Part shown: piece after piece, positions 19,261 through 28,139 of the stretch
Position numbering within the stretch: position 1 is the stretch's first letter
Layout: every line of letters begins with the position of its first letter
Source: an uncultured Alphaproteobacteria bacterium
GTDB lineage: Bacteria; Pseudomonadota; Alphaproteobacteria; HIMB59; GCA-002718135
DNA: 64,000 nt
Assembly: GCA_902597015.1 (NCBI GenBank)
Contig: CACJWQ010000004.1
Span: 1-64,000 of the forward strand
Reading direction: 5' to 3'
Made by a program: the position numbers and the translations under genes
Notes under the pieces: generated by a model
What the model was told of the DNA's origin: nothing
Database searches by the model: none
The model's input: the letters and a program-made list of their open reading frames with translations, nothing else

Positions 19261-20580
19261 ATGATAAAAACATCTCACATAATGAAAATTTTTACGATAA
19301 TTATCCTCAAGATCATATTATTTTACTCAACTTTTGTGAGTGCAGAAGTGAAAATTGCTGCCCTTTATGCAGAAAGTGGCCCAGTGAGTGAAATTGCTGA
19401 GTCAATTGCAGAAGCAAAAAGAGTTGCTGTAGAAACAATTAATGCGGATGGTATTGGTATTGTAGGAAGAGGCCTCATCTCTATTGATAGCATTGATTCA
19501 GGATGTGATCCTAGAAAAACAGAAGATAGTTTAAATGCCTATTTAAAAAAAAATGACCCAGAAATTCTTTTAGGACCGACGTGCTCAACAAGTGCTGTTA
19601 GAGTAATAGAGAAAGTTACTATTCCAGAAAAAATATTAACGATCTCTTCTTCTGCAAGTTACCCTTTACTCTCAACAATTGAAGATAATGATCTATTTTT
19701 TAGAACCATTCCTTCTGATATTCAGCAATCAACCTCTATTGCCAATTATCTTCTATCCAAGAATATCAGAGAAATAATTCTTCTTTACGGTGATGATAAT
19801 TATAATTCTACACTGGCTCAAAATTTTTTAAAAGTTTACACTGAGCAAGAAGGTATAGTGTTATTTAATACTTTACTGACAGACAAAACAGTTATTAATC
19901 AAAACTTCATCAATACATTTGTTGATATTGCCATAGAGAATGATCAACCAGGTTTAGTTATGTTTCTTCATGGAAATGAGAGAACAGTCAATTTACTTGA
20001 ACAGTTCACCAATACTGTTTTAAGCAGATTACAAGAATTAGGAACCTCAGGAATTTTTAAACATCATTATGGTTCTGATAGTATGTTAACCAATGAAGTT
20101 AAAGATTTAATTTATTCGTATATTCCAATTCAATTAAACGAAAATACAACTATTGTTGCCCAAGCAACTTCACAAAGCTCAGAAGAATTTCAAACTTACG
20201 CTAATATTATGTTGAATGCAGGCGTTGATCCCAATTCTCCCTACTCAGCTATAAGTTTTGACACTATGATGCTAGCAGCTTTGGCACTACAACATCAGGC
20301 ACACAATAATATTGCAAAGGAAGATTTATCGAAAAGTTTAGTTAGTGTTGCAAATCCACCAGGAATTAAAATGGGACCTGGAAGTTGGGAAGCTGCTCGT
20401 GCTTTACTTGTTCGAGGTGTTGAAATTAATTATGAAGGTGTGTCAGGATCATTAGACTTTGATATTAATGGTGATGTAGAGGGCATGTATTCTTTGAACC
20501 AAGTCACGGAAGATAATCTCTGGGAAGTTGAGCGTTTAGAAAAACTACATCCATTTGAGCCTAGAATTATAATTGATTAA
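19261..20580 (+). CDS. LivK-like periplasmic ligand-binding protein
   Basis: A 439-residue type I periplasmic binding protein (branched-chain amino acid receptor-like, Peripla_BP_6). The signal peptide ends VSA before EVKIAALYAESGPV; ATG 19261 or 19282 could be the start. Core features are AKRVAVETINADG, ILLGPTCSTSAVRV, ILTISSSASYPLL and ISFDTMMLAALALQHQA. No permease or ATPase genes are nearby. It lies six bases after tpsB, suggesting co-transcription with the secretion pair, which is unusual. It may sense or scavenge a ligand delivered by the exoprotein (inference) or serve a transporter encoded elsewhere. Confidence 0.85.
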   Translation: MIKTSHIMKIFTIIILKIILFYSTFVSAEVKIAALYAESGPVSEIAESIAEAKRVAVETINADGIGIVGRGLISIDSIDSGCDPRKTEDSLNAYLKKNDPEILLGPTCSTSAVRVIEKVTIPEKILTISSSASYPLLSTIEDNDLFFRTIPSDIQQSTSIANYLLSKNIREIILLYGDDNYNSTLAQNFLKVYTEQEGIVLFNTLLTDKTVINQNFINTFVDIAIENDQPGLVMFLHGNERTVNLLEQFTNTVLSRLQELGTSGIFKHHYGSDSMLTNEVKDLIYSYIPIQLNENTTIVAQATSQSSEEFQTYANIMLNAGVDPNSPYSAISFDTMMLAALALQHQAHNNIAKEDLSKSLVSVANPPGIKMGPGSWEAARALLVRGVEINYEGVSGSLDFDINGDVEGMYSLNQVTEDNLWEVERLEKLHPFEPRIIID

Positions 20581-20584
20581 AAAA

Positions 20585-20953
20585 TTAATTATTTTTAATT
20601 TTTTCCCATTCTGCCATACCGCCAGTAATATTCTTAACGTTTTTAATACCCATATCCTGCATTGTCTTAGTAGCTAAGGTTCCTTGTCCACCAACACCAC
20701 AAAATACAACATATTCTTTATCTGGGTTGTTTTTAAAAAACTCATTTTCTAAAGGACTACCCTCGGCTAAATAAAATTCAAGAAAAGCCTTGTCCAAATG
20801 CATTGCATTTCCAATAGTTTCTTTTTCAAAACTCTCTTTATCTCTAACATCAATAAATTGCACATTTGGATCATTAAGTTTTTCTTTTGCTTCTTCTGCA
20901 GTTATATTTTCAATTTCATTTTTAACACTCATTAAGTCTTCAAATTTTTTCAT
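20585..20953 (-). CDS. Single-domain rhodanese
   Basis: A 122-residue cytosolic rhodanese-like sulfurtransferase. It has the domain start ITAEEAKEKLNDPNVQFIDV, then GNAMHLD, and the active-site loop FCGVGGQGTLA with Cys85, followed by the closing signature NITGGMAEWE. The catalytic cysteine supports real persulfide transfer, but the loop is longer and more glycine-rich than a classical CRKGVT loop, so the substrate is unknown. It converges on the LivK-like gene with a four-base gap and follows ccrM on the same strand by 85 bases. Confidence 0.9.
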   Translation of the reverse strand: MKKFEDLMSVKNEIENITAEEAKEKLNDPNVQFIDVRDKESFEKETIGNAMHLDKAFLEFYLAEGSPLENEFFKNNPDKEYVVFCGVGGQGTLATKTMQDMGIKNVKNITGGMAEWEKIKNN

Positions 20954-21038
20954 AAAAGTCCTTTTTTTTAATAAGCAGTTTTGTTTTGAACAATAACAAA
21001 ACTAGCAGAAAACTTAATAATTTAAAATAAAATTTTTT

Positions 21039-22109
21039 TTAATTCAGTTTATCTTTACGATAATTAGATCTTATTTCATCTAGAAGGATTGATTTTGACT
21101 TATCTTTTACATGCCAAAAATCCCATCCATTGCAACTTGGCAGTCCTTGTATTCTTGCTCCCATTTGATGAATAGAGCCAGTTAAATCATTTATTTTGAG
21201 TGTTCCATCAATACTGACTGTTGCTTTAAAGCGTTCTTTTTTATCTGTTAATACTGCACCAGGTGGAATAATTCCTTGCTCAACTAATTCACCAAAAGGA
21301 ACTTTTGGTAATTCCTTTCTACTTTTTGCAATAGTGACAACATCTTCTTTTAATACTTTGGTTTTCTTTAATCGTTCTTTTGAAAGTTGGACATAATCTT
21401 TATCTTTTTCAATGCCAATAAAGTTCCGTTGTAATTTTTTTGCTACAACAGCTGTTGTTCCACTTCCAGAAAAGGGATCAAGAACAATATCACCTTTGTT
21501 TGTTGAGGCTAATAGAATTCGGTAGAGTAGAGCTTCTGGTTTTTGCGTTGGGTGTGATCGTTGATTGTTATCTTTACGCAATCTTTCTTTGCCTGAACAA
21601 ATAGGAATATACCAGTCACTTCGCATTTGTTTTCCTTCATTAAGTTCTTTTAAATTTTGGTAGTTGAATGTGTATTTCGCTTCTCTTGATGTTGTGCACC
21701 ACAATAATGTTTCATGGGCATTTGTAAAACGTGTACCACGAAAATTTGGCATAGGATTTGTTTTATGCCAAATGATATCATTTAAAATCCATAATCCTTC
21801 ATCTTGAATAGTAGAGCCCACACGTAAAATATTATGATAACTGCCTATAACCCAAAGCGCTCCACCTTTTTTTAAAATACGTTTACATTCACTAAGCCAT
21901 GCATAGGTAAATTGATCATATTCTTTATAAGTATTAAATTTATCCCAATCTTGTGTAACAGCTTCGACCGTTGTTTGATCAGGTCTGTATAATGTATCCT
22001 TTAATTGAAGATTATACGGTGGATCAGCAAAAATAAGATCGACTGAATGATCTTTTAATTTTGCCATTTCCTTAATGGAATCACCTAAAATAATTTGATT
22101 TTTCTTCAT
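21039..22109 (-). CDS. ccrM: CcrM-type adenine-N6 DNA methyltransferase (GANTC)
   Basis: A 356-residue beta-class solitary methyltransferase that in Alphaproteobacteria methylates adenine in GANTC and ties transcription to replication. The catalytic DPPYNL is at 29-34 ahead of the SAM motif LDPFSGSGTTAVVAKKL, the beta-class order. The C-terminal segment with GTLKINDLTGSIHQMGARIQ and NGWDFWHV is the CcrM-specific extension absent from restriction methylases, and no endonuclease gene is adjacent. This is strong evidence for an alphaproteobacterial host. Confidence 0.95.
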   Translation of the reverse strand: MKKNQIILGDSIKEMAKLKDHSVDLIFADPPYNLQLKDTLYRPDQTTVEAVTQDWDKFNTYKEYDQFTYAWLSECKRILKKGGALWVIGSYHNILRVGSTIQDEGLWILNDIIWHKTNPMPNFRGTRFTNAHETLLWCTTSREAKYTFNYQNLKELNEGKQMRSDWYIPICSGKERLRKDNNQRSHPTQKPEALLYRILLASTNKGDIVLDPFSGSGTTAVVAKKLQRNFIGIEKDKDYVQLSKERLKKTKVLKEDVVTIAKSRKELPKVPFGELVEQGIIPPGAVLTDKKERFKATVSIDGTLKINDLTGSIHQMGARIQGLPSCNGWDFWHVKDKSKSILLDEIRSNYRKDKLN

Positions 22110-22213
22110 AATTGATAAAAAGAATCTTTAAGCAGATATAGAATCAGGTCAATTGAGTTATCAACAGAGGGAATCTTTAGGTAGGGATAACCTTAAATTT
22201 TGGCTAAAAACAT

Positions 22214-22237
22214 AAAAAAAGGGGTCCGTAGACCCCT
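22214..22237 (-). terminator. Rho-independent terminator of the candidate small RNA
   Basis: On the minus strand AGGGGTC, loop TACG, GACCCCT, then seven T residues: a 7-pair GC-rich stem with a UNCG-type tetraloop and U tract. On the plus strand no T tract follows, so it works leftward. It ends a transcript arriving from the rnhB side. Confidence 0.88.
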
Positions 22238-22305
22238 GGAATAGTTCATCAAATGGGAGGAATGATGAAACTTAATTTATATTTAGTGTTTGTCGCATCT
22301 TTTTG
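22214..22305 (-). ncRNA. Candidate small RNA with anti-Shine-Dalgarno hairpin loop
   Basis: Upstream of the strong leftward terminator lies a perfect 7-base inverted repeat on the minus strand, TTCATCA (22269-22263) and TGATGAA (22251-22245), whose 11-base loop TTCCTCCCATT exposes CCUCCC, an anti-Shine-Dalgarno sequence. This architecture, an exposed CU-rich loop followed by a terminator, is that of alphaproteobacterial anti-SD small RNAs (for example the cuckoo/CcsR and alpha-r7-like families). A TATTAT-rich stretch near 22315-22325 could be the -10, giving a transcript of about 90 bases. Alternatively it is processed from the rnhB 3' UTR. The 5' end is a guess. Confidence 0.55.
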
Positions 22306-22335
22306 AAGCATAATAAAATAATATTTGGTATGCTT
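22306..22335. promoter_or_regulatory. Inverted repeat upstream of the candidate small RNA
   Basis: AAGCATA at 22306-22312 and TATGCTT at 22329-22335 form a perfect 7-base inverted repeat around 16 AT-rich bases. It lies between the rnhB stop and the presumed small-RNA start, over the likely -10/-35 region, so it could be an operator or the weak end hairpin of rnhB. Confidence 0.3.
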
Positions 22336-22361
22336 TATTTGCATGGATAAATTTGGGTAAT

Positions 22362-22976
22362 TTATTTTTTTAATAACGATTTAATAGGTTCAAATGATCT
22401 TCGGTGAAACTGAGTTACACCGTGCTTGTGTATTGCATCAATATGTTTTTTAGTTCCATAGCCTGCATTTTTTTTCCAATCATAAAATGTAAACTTACTA
22501 TCAAGTATACTCATCAGTCGATCACGGTGAACTTTTGCAATAATAGATGCACTTGCAATCGATAAAGATATTTTATCTCCTCCTATTATAGATTTTTCAT
22601 TTTGGTAATTTAATGAAAAGTTTCCATCAATAATAAAATGTGGATTTTCTAAATGAAATTTTTCTATCACTCTTTTCATCGATAATTTTGTTGCTTCCAA
22701 AATATTAATTTCATCTATTTCTTCGACGCTTGCATACCCTAAGTAATATTGAAGCTTTTTTTCTCTTTGTAATTTTTTAAAAAATAAGAATAATTTTTCT
22801 CTTTGTTTTGCTGTATGTTTCTTTGAGTCAGTAATAGGTATTTCTGATTCTAAATCATCATAATTAGGAAAATAACATCCACAACTCACCACTGGGCCTG
22901 CCAATGGACCTCTACCTACTTCATCTAAACCAATTACAGGTCCATTAATTGATTTCTCTATAGAAAAATCAGTCAC
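22362..22976 (-). CDS. rnhB: Ribonuclease HII
   Basis: RNase HII cuts RNA in RNA-DNA hybrids and removes misincorporated ribonucleotides. The 204-residue protein has the catalytic DEVGRGPLAGPVV (Asp18, Glu19), SIASASIIAKVHRD, and the late YDWKKNAGYGTKKH, all standard for type HII. Length is normal. It overlaps the moaB stop by one base and is followed by 250 bases containing the candidate small RNA. Confidence 0.96.
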   Translation of the reverse strand: MTDFSIEKSINGPVIGLDEVGRGPLAGPVVSCGCYFPNYDDLESEIPITDSKKHTAKQREKLFLFFKKLQREKKLQYYLGYASVEEIDEINILEATKLSMKRVIEKFHLENPHFIIDGNFSLNYQNEKSIIGGDKISLSIASASIIAKVHRDRLMSILDSKFTFYDWKKNAGYGTKKHIDAIHKHGVTQFHRRSFEPIKSLLKK

Positions 22977-23503
22977 TATTTTTCATTTAATCTTGGCATG
23001 ATTTCAACAAAATTACAGGGTTTATGTCTAATGTCTAATTGATATTGTAAAATTTCATCCCAGCCATCTTTGCATGCACCTGTTGATCCAGGTAAACAAA
23101 AAACATACGTACTATTTATTAAGGCTGCAACTGCTCGTGATTGAATTGCCGATGTACCAATTTTTTCAAAACTAACTTGGCGAAATAATTCCCCAAATCC
23201 ATCGATATGTTTACTAGCAATAGCGTTTACAGCTTCTGGTGTAGTATCTCTCCCTGTTAGCCCAGTCCCACCAGTTGTAATAATGCAATCAATGTCTTCT
23301 TCTTTTGACATTGTATCTAAGGTATCTTTTATTAGAGAAACATCATCTGGGATAATTGTACGTTTAATCATTGTATGACCAGCATTAGTAATACGTTTTT
23401 CTAATGTATCACCAGATGTATCATTCTCTTTAGTTCTTGAATCTGAGATGGTAATTACAGCAATATTTATAGGAACAAAATCTAGAGAAGTATCAATTGG
23501 CAT
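22976..23503 (-). CDS. moaB: Molybdenum cofactor biosynthesis protein MoaB-like
   Basis: A 175-residue protein of the MoaB/MogA fold, which binds or adenylylates molybdopterin. Seen are INIAVITISDSRTKENDTSG, the conserved CIITTGGTGLTGRDTTPEAV loop and CLPGSTGACKDGWDEI. Assignment to MoaB rather than MogA rests on length and similarity; no other molybdenum cofactor genes are in the window. It sits between slt and rnhB in a tightly spaced leftward run. Confidence 0.9.
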   Translation of the reverse strand: MPIDTSLDFVPINIAVITISDSRTKENDTSGDTLEKRITNAGHTMIKRTIIPDDVSLIKDTLDTMSKEEDIDCIITTGGTGLTGRDTTPEAVNAIASKHIDGFGELFRQVSFEKIGTSAIQSRAVAALINSTYVFCLPGSTGACKDGWDEILQYQLDIRHKPCNFVEIMPRLNEK

Positions 23504-23509
23504 AAACTA

Positions 23510-25255
23510 TTAATAAAGTGGATCATTTCCATTTGCTAGCATTTTTAGGGAACGCATTTCTTTATTATTTTTATTTTGGTAAATCCAATATTTCGTTAAG
23601 ATTTTTTCTATAAACCACCTTGTTTCTCTTGAAGGAATACTTTCCATAAAAAAGAGTGAGTCTTCCATATAATTTGTTTCATTTTTCCATTTTTGTAAAT
23701 TTCCTGGACCGCCATTATAAGCTGCTGCGAGAAATATAAGATTTCTTGAAACTTGCTCTAGATCAAGAAGATACGTTAAGTATTCTTGTCCAACCTCTAA
23801 ATTTATTTCGGGATTTTTAAGAATATTACTGTTGCTTCTTTTTACGTCTTTACTTGTTGTAATAAATTTTGCCGTCGAAGGTAATACTTGCATTAAACCT
23901 ATAGCACCGTCTTTACTTTTTGCCTTTATGTTAAACATCGATTCTTGATGCATGAACGCGTGGAGTAATTCTTTTTCTAATTTGAAACCATCTCGTGGCT
24001 TCCAAACACTAGTCGGGTAGTAGAGGTAGGTTGGAACATCCATACCAAAATTTTCTAGCTTATTTACAATTTTTAATTGTGTATAGGCAAGATCAAAATT
24101 TTCAGCAATTTGAATAGACTCCTTTGCTATTTCCTTATTTAAAATGGAATTGATATGGACAATTTCCTTTTCTAATTCATCGGCAAATCCAACTTGTATT
24201 AGTGTCTGTATTCTTTTTCCTGCTGGTATATTTAAAATTGTACTATTGTTTTTATTAAGATCAGTATGCTCTATCCATTCTATTTTTTCATCTACACCTA
24301 ATATTTCTAATGCAAGCATTCCATAAAAACTATTTGGATTATTTGATGCTCTTTTTAACCAAAAATTAATATCATCATAGCGACCAAGTTTTGCATATGA
24401 TCTAGCTGTCCAAAAACTTCCTGACGTTTGATGCCATGCATCATCTTTTAAACTAATCGAAAAGAGAGAAAAATATTTTGCAGCATCTTCATATTTTTCT
24501 AATCTCCAAGAACATAGACCGGCTGTCCAAGCTGCATAAGGAACATATTTAGCAGAATTAACAAGAGCTTCAGAAGCATATTGAATTGCTAAATCATTTT
24601 TATTTGCTAAGAAATATCCTTTCGCTATTAATTCTTTTTGTTGATCTATCTCAACTTGATCTAATAATAGATCTACATCTCTTTGATTTAATAGTTGTAC
24701 TGCTCCCGTTGGCCAACCTTTGTTCACTCTTGATTTGATACCATTAATTAATTTTCTTTTTTCAGCTCTCTGATTGTTGGATAGTTTCTTTGAACTTTTA
24801 TATTTACTAGTTTTTTTATTTTTTACTTGTTCTGACTCTATACCAATTGGAGCGCTAGGTTTAGTTGGACTTTTATAACCGGCTGGCATTCTTCGAATAG
24901 CCAATTTATAAATTTGTTTTGCTTGAGGGTGATCATTATATTTTTTAAGCCAATAATATAATTCCAAATACTTTGATCGATAACAATTAGGATGTAAAAA
25001 TTTCTGTGCATAAATATGACCAAGCAAAGATTTATTTTTTATTTTTAAAATAAAATTATTTGCGCTTTTCCATTTGCATTTTTCCTGAAATTTATAAGCT
25101 TGTTGATAATTATATACATCTTCTTCACTAAGAACTTTTGTTGAGAAAATATTATCATATTTGATGACTATATCTTGTTGGTATGCATAGATTTGTTTCG
25201 AAAAAAATACAAAGAATACAAAAATACAAATAATAGAAAATTTTTTATGATTCAT
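23510..25255 (-). CDS. slt: Soluble lytic murein transglycosylase
   Basis: A 581-residue periplasmic enzyme that cleaves peptidoglycan to anhydro-muropeptides. It has an N-terminal signal peptide (FSIICIFVFFVFFSKQIYA), a long helical superhelix (residues about 90-400) and a C-terminal goose-lysozyme-like domain with the catalytic glutamate near 438 in HAFMHQESMF, then GLMQVLPSTAKF and LAAAYNGGPGNLQKW. Domain order matches Slt70. The start overlaps the udg end by 11 bases. Confidence 0.95.
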   Translation of the reverse strand: MNHKKFSIICIFVFFVFFSKQIYAYQQDIVIKYDNIFSTKVLSEEDVYNYQQAYKFQEKCKWKSANNFILKIKNKSLLGHIYAQKFLHPNCYRSKYLELYYWLKKYNDHPQAKQIYKLAIRRMPAGYKSPTKPSAPIGIESEQVKNKKTSKYKSSKKLSNNQRAEKRKLINGIKSRVNKGWPTGAVQLLNQRDVDLLLDQVEIDQQKELIAKGYFLANKNDLAIQYASEALVNSAKYVPYAAWTAGLCSWRLEKYEDAAKYFSLFSISLKDDAWHQTSGSFWTARSYAKLGRYDDINFWLKRASNNPNSFYGMLALEILGVDEKIEWIEHTDLNKNNSTILNIPAGKRIQTLIQVGFADELEKEIVHINSILNKEIAKESIQIAENFDLAYTQLKIVNKLENFGMDVPTYLYYPTSVWKPRDGFKLEKELLHAFMHQESMFNIKAKSKDGAIGLMQVLPSTAKFITTSKDVKRSNSNILKNPEINLEVGQEYLTYLLDLEQVSRNLIFLAAAYNGGPGNLQKWKNETNYMEDSLFFMESIPSRETRWFIEKILTKYWIYQNKNNKEMRSLKMLANGNDPLY

Positions 25256-25955
25256 TTTTCAATTTTTCTTGTAACATTTGTAAATCTTCCCAAGAATGTT
25301 TTTTATATTGAGGAGATCGAAGTAAAAAAGCTGGATGATAGGAGGCTATTGTAGGAATGCCTTCTTCTAAATTGAGTGATTTGTATTCATGCCATTTACC
25401 TCTGAGTTTTCCAAGTGCAAGAGGGGTTGATAAAATGGCTTTTGCTGCGACACCACCTAATAGGAAGATAAATCTAGGTTTAATGATATCAATTTGTCTT
25501 TGCAAAAACGGTAAAAATTCTAAAATTTCATTGTCATTAGGCGTTCTATTTTCGGTTGGACGCCAATTAACCACATTAGTAATATAAACATCTTCTCTTT
25601 GTAAGTTAATGGCCAAAAGCATTTTATTTAATAGCTGTCCAGCTCTTCCTACGAATGGAATTCCTTGTTCATCCTCATCCCTGCCTGGCGCTTCACCAAT
25701 TAACATTACTTTTGCATTTAAGTTACCATCATAAACTACTAAATTTTTTGCTGTTTTTTGGAGAGGCGATTTATGATTTTTAAGATCTTCAATAACACTA
25801 TCAATTTTAGATTTTTTATCCCCAGTATCCTTGTCGAAACTAGGCTGCTCTAATTTTTTCTCATTTACAAACCAGTTTCTAGGAGAATCCTGAAGAAAAT
25901 AATTTACCCCTGAATTAATAATAAATTCTAAATTTTTTTTATTTGATTGATTCAT
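25245..25955 (-). CDS. Uracil-DNA glycosylase, family 4-like, without iron-sulfur cysteines
   Basis: A 236-residue base-excision repair enzyme that removes uracil from DNA. Motif A is GEAPGRDEDEQGIPFVGR (87-104), the family-4 pattern, and the late motif SYHPAFLLR carries the expected His. The protein has no cysteine at all: the position usually holding a cluster ligand (CRPPxNRxP) reads WRPTENRTP (131-139). Alphaproteobacterial homologues commonly share this tryptophan, so it is probably active without a cluster. It heads the leftward udg-slt-moaB-rnhB run and is divergent from the TPR gene. Confidence 0.92.
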   Translation of the reverse strand: MNQSNKKNLEFIINSGVNYFLQDSPRNWFVNEKKLEQPSFDKDTGDKKSKIDSVIEDLKNHKSPLQKTAKNLVVYDGNLNAKVMLIGEAPGRDEDEQGIPFVGRAGQLLNKMLLAINLQREDVYITNVVNWRPTENRTPNDNEILEFLPFLQRQIDIIKPRFIFLLGGVAAKAILSTPLALGKLRGKWHEYKSLNLEEGIPTIASYHPAFLLRSPQYKKHSWEDLQMLQEKLKNES

Positions 25956-26002
25956 GTAAAATTACAATTATCTATTCATAGTGTAACTATACTATATTTG
26001 AA

Positions 26003-27313
26003 ATGGTTAATTTAATTAAAACACTACAATTTATCTTAATTTTTCTCATTATTAATTCTGGAGCTTTAGCTTTAACTAGCTCATCTTTTTTAATCTCACA
26101 ATCTGCCTTTAATAATTATGATTATAGTTCCACTTTATTTAAATTTAATATGGATAAAGTCACCCTATCTCAAGACAGTCTTTTAGATAAAGCTATTGCT
26201 GCAATAATTACAGAGGATCTAGTTTTAGCTTTAAAAATTGCTGATAAAATCTTAAGTGAAAACAAAAATAACCCAGAAGCTTTAATTATAAAAACCACAT
26301 CTCTTTATAAAGATAAAAAATTTAAAGACATCATTGAACTAAGAGATAATATGCTGCAACCAAGTGAATTATTAGACTTTATTTTTTTTGCTGATAACAG
26401 ACTTAAAAATAATAGCACTATAAGTAATGCTCTAGTTGAATTGGTATCATCCTCATATTCAAATAATGAACAAAGTCGTTTAAATTATAATTTTTTATTA
26501 TTTTATACCTCACTCGCAAAAATACTTGATCCAAAAAATGACAGAGCAATGATTATTAAAGCAGAGTTATTTTCACAAGTTGGACAAGATAAGGTTGCAT
26601 CAGATATATATGCGAAGATAGATAAAGAAAGTATTTATTATTTAGATGCTCAGAATAGTCTTGCTAGACATTACTTGTTCAATAATACCTATGAGGAAGC
26701 TGAAACTAAAATTAAATCATTAGTTGAAAATAATAATAACAATTATTCTCTTAAAAAAACTTTAGGTGATTTTTATCGTTACAATAAAAAGTATGATTTA
26801 GCTTTAGATGTTTATGATGAAATGATCAAAGAAAACCAAGATGATCTCTGGAATATTTATTATATGAGAGGTATTTGCTATGAACAAAAAGATGAATGGG
26901 ACTTAGCTGAAAAAGATTTTTTACGATCCTTAGAAATTAAACCTGGAACACCAAATGTTTTAAATTATCTTGCATATGGTTGGGTTGAAAGAAATATTAA
27001 ATTAGACCGTTCTTTGAAAATGTTAGAGGAGGCATATAAAGCTAATCCTGATAGTTTTTATATTATAGACAGTTTAGCGTGGGCTCATTTTAAAAAAAAT
27101 AATCTTTCAGAAGCAGCAAGGTTAATGGAAAAGGTAATAGATATTGCCCCTGGTGAAGCAATATCTCTAGACCATCTTGGTGATATTTATTATGCTATGA
27201 ATAGAAAAAGAGAAGCAATTCATTTTTGGCAACAAGCATTAGAGTTGGCTGAGCCAGAAGATGAAATAACTGAAGATGTTCAAAGCAAATTAGATAATAT
27301 TAATGCCGGATAA
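26003..27313 (+). CDS. TPR-repeat periplasmic or lipid-anchored protein
   Basis: A 436-residue protein with a hydrophobic N-terminus (LIKTLQFILIFLIINSGALA) that is probably a cleaved signal, followed by about eight tetratricopeptide repeats; clear units are WNIYYMRGICYEQKDEWDLA and SFYIIDSLAWAHFKKNNLSE. Such proteins scaffold other proteins in the cell envelope. Its position before ispE is familiar in Alphaproteobacteria, but no specific role can be given. It overlaps ispE by 11 bases. Confidence 0.88.
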   Translation: MVNLIKTLQFILIFLIINSGALALTSSSFLISQSAFNNYDYSSTLFKFNMDKVTLSQDSLLDKAIAAIITEDLVLALKIADKILSENKNNPEALIIKTTSLYKDKKFKDIIELRDNMLQPSELLDFIFFADNRLKNNSTISNALVELVSSSYSNNEQSRLNYNFLLFYTSLAKILDPKNDRAMIIKAELFSQVGQDKVASDIYAKIDKESIYYLDAQNSLARHYLFNNTYEEAETKIKSLVENNNNNYSLKKTLGDFYRYNKKYDLALDVYDEMIKENQDDLWNIYYMRGICYEQKDEWDLAEKDFLRSLEIKPGTPNVLNYLAYGWVERNIKLDRSLKMLEEAYKANPDSFYIIDSLAWAHFKKNNLSEAARLMEKVIDIAPGEAISLDHLGDIYYAMNRKREAIHFWQQALELAEPEDEITEDVQSKLDNINAG

Positions 27314-28139
27314 AATAATTGAAAAATCACCTGCCAAAATTAATTTATTTTTAAAAATTATAAATAGAAGAGATGATGGTTTTCATAATATTCGTAGTGG
27401 AATAACATTCATTGACCTTTTTGACGAGATAACTGTTCAGCCTCACAGCGAATTTAAAGTAATCTATACAGGTAATTTTGCTCCAAAAAATAATTTATTT
27501 GAGGATTGCATTATTGATAAATTATTTACCTATATTAATGAAGATAAACCTAAACTTCTTTTTACTATATCAAAAAATTTTCCTTATGAAGCTGGTTTAG
27601 GTTCTGCTTCCTCTAATGTTGCAAGTGTTATAAAAATTTTAGAAAATCTTGAGATAATAAAAAAGAAAAATATATTTGATTATGTTGATCTCGGTTCAGA
27701 TATCCCTATTTTCTTGAATCAAAAAGATGCTCTAGTTAGAGGTAGGGGAGATTTAATTGCTAATGTTCATTTCCCAAAATATTATTTCTTACTAATTAGA
27801 CCATCTTTCAAATGTTCGACAAAAAAAATGTATGATTCATTTCAACCTTCAGATTTTGATTATAATGCTGAATTTGATTTAGAAGAAATAAACGATCAAG
27901 ATTCTGGAAATGATTTTGAAAAAATTCTTAAAAAAAATGAACCTGAATTTTTGTCAATCATAAATTTCTTGGAGGATTTTGACGATGTTATATTTTCAAG
28001 ACTAACTGGGAGTGGTTCTTGTATTTACAGTGTATTTGAAAAAAAAGAGCATGCTATAAATGCACAAAAAAAATTTCAACAAAGTTTTTCAAATCTATGG
28101 ACACATCTAAGTGAAAATAATTTGGTTAATCTATTTTAA
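27303..28139 (+). CDS. ispE: 4-diphosphocytidyl-2-C-methyl-D-erythritol kinase
   Basis: IspE phosphorylates CDP-methylerythritol in the MEP isoprenoid pathway. The 278-residue GHMP kinase shows PAKINLFL (10-17), the ATP loop GLGSASSNVAS (98-108), SDIPIFL with the catalytic aspartate, and RLTGSGSCIYSVF near the end. The usual GGGLGGGSSD loop is reduced to AGLGSASSN, still a valid GHMP pattern. It converges on the ligase gene with a 14-base overlap. Confidence 0.92.
   Translation: MPDKIIEKSPAKINLFLKIINRRDDGFHNIRSGITFIDLFDEITVQPHSEFKVIYTGNFAPKNNLFEDCIIDKLFTYINEDKPKLLFTISKNFPYEAGLGSASSNVASVIKILENLEIIKKKNIFDYVDLGSDIPIFLNQKDALVRGRGDLIANVHFPKYYFLLIRPSFKCSTKKMYDSFQPSDFDYNAEFDLEEINDQDSGNDFEKILKKNEPEFLSIINFLEDFDDVIFSRLTGSGSCIYSVFEKKEHAINAQKKFQQSFSNLWTHLSENNLVNLF

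Noticed and set aside
22253..22303. Short plus-strand open frame with a strong ribosome-like site (GGGAGG) before ATGATGAAA, encoding 13-17 residues
   Set aside because: The GGGAGG is the complement of the CCUCCC loop of the minus-strand hairpin, and the adjacent terminator has its T tract only on the minus strand. A small-RNA reading explains both better than a tiny peptide.
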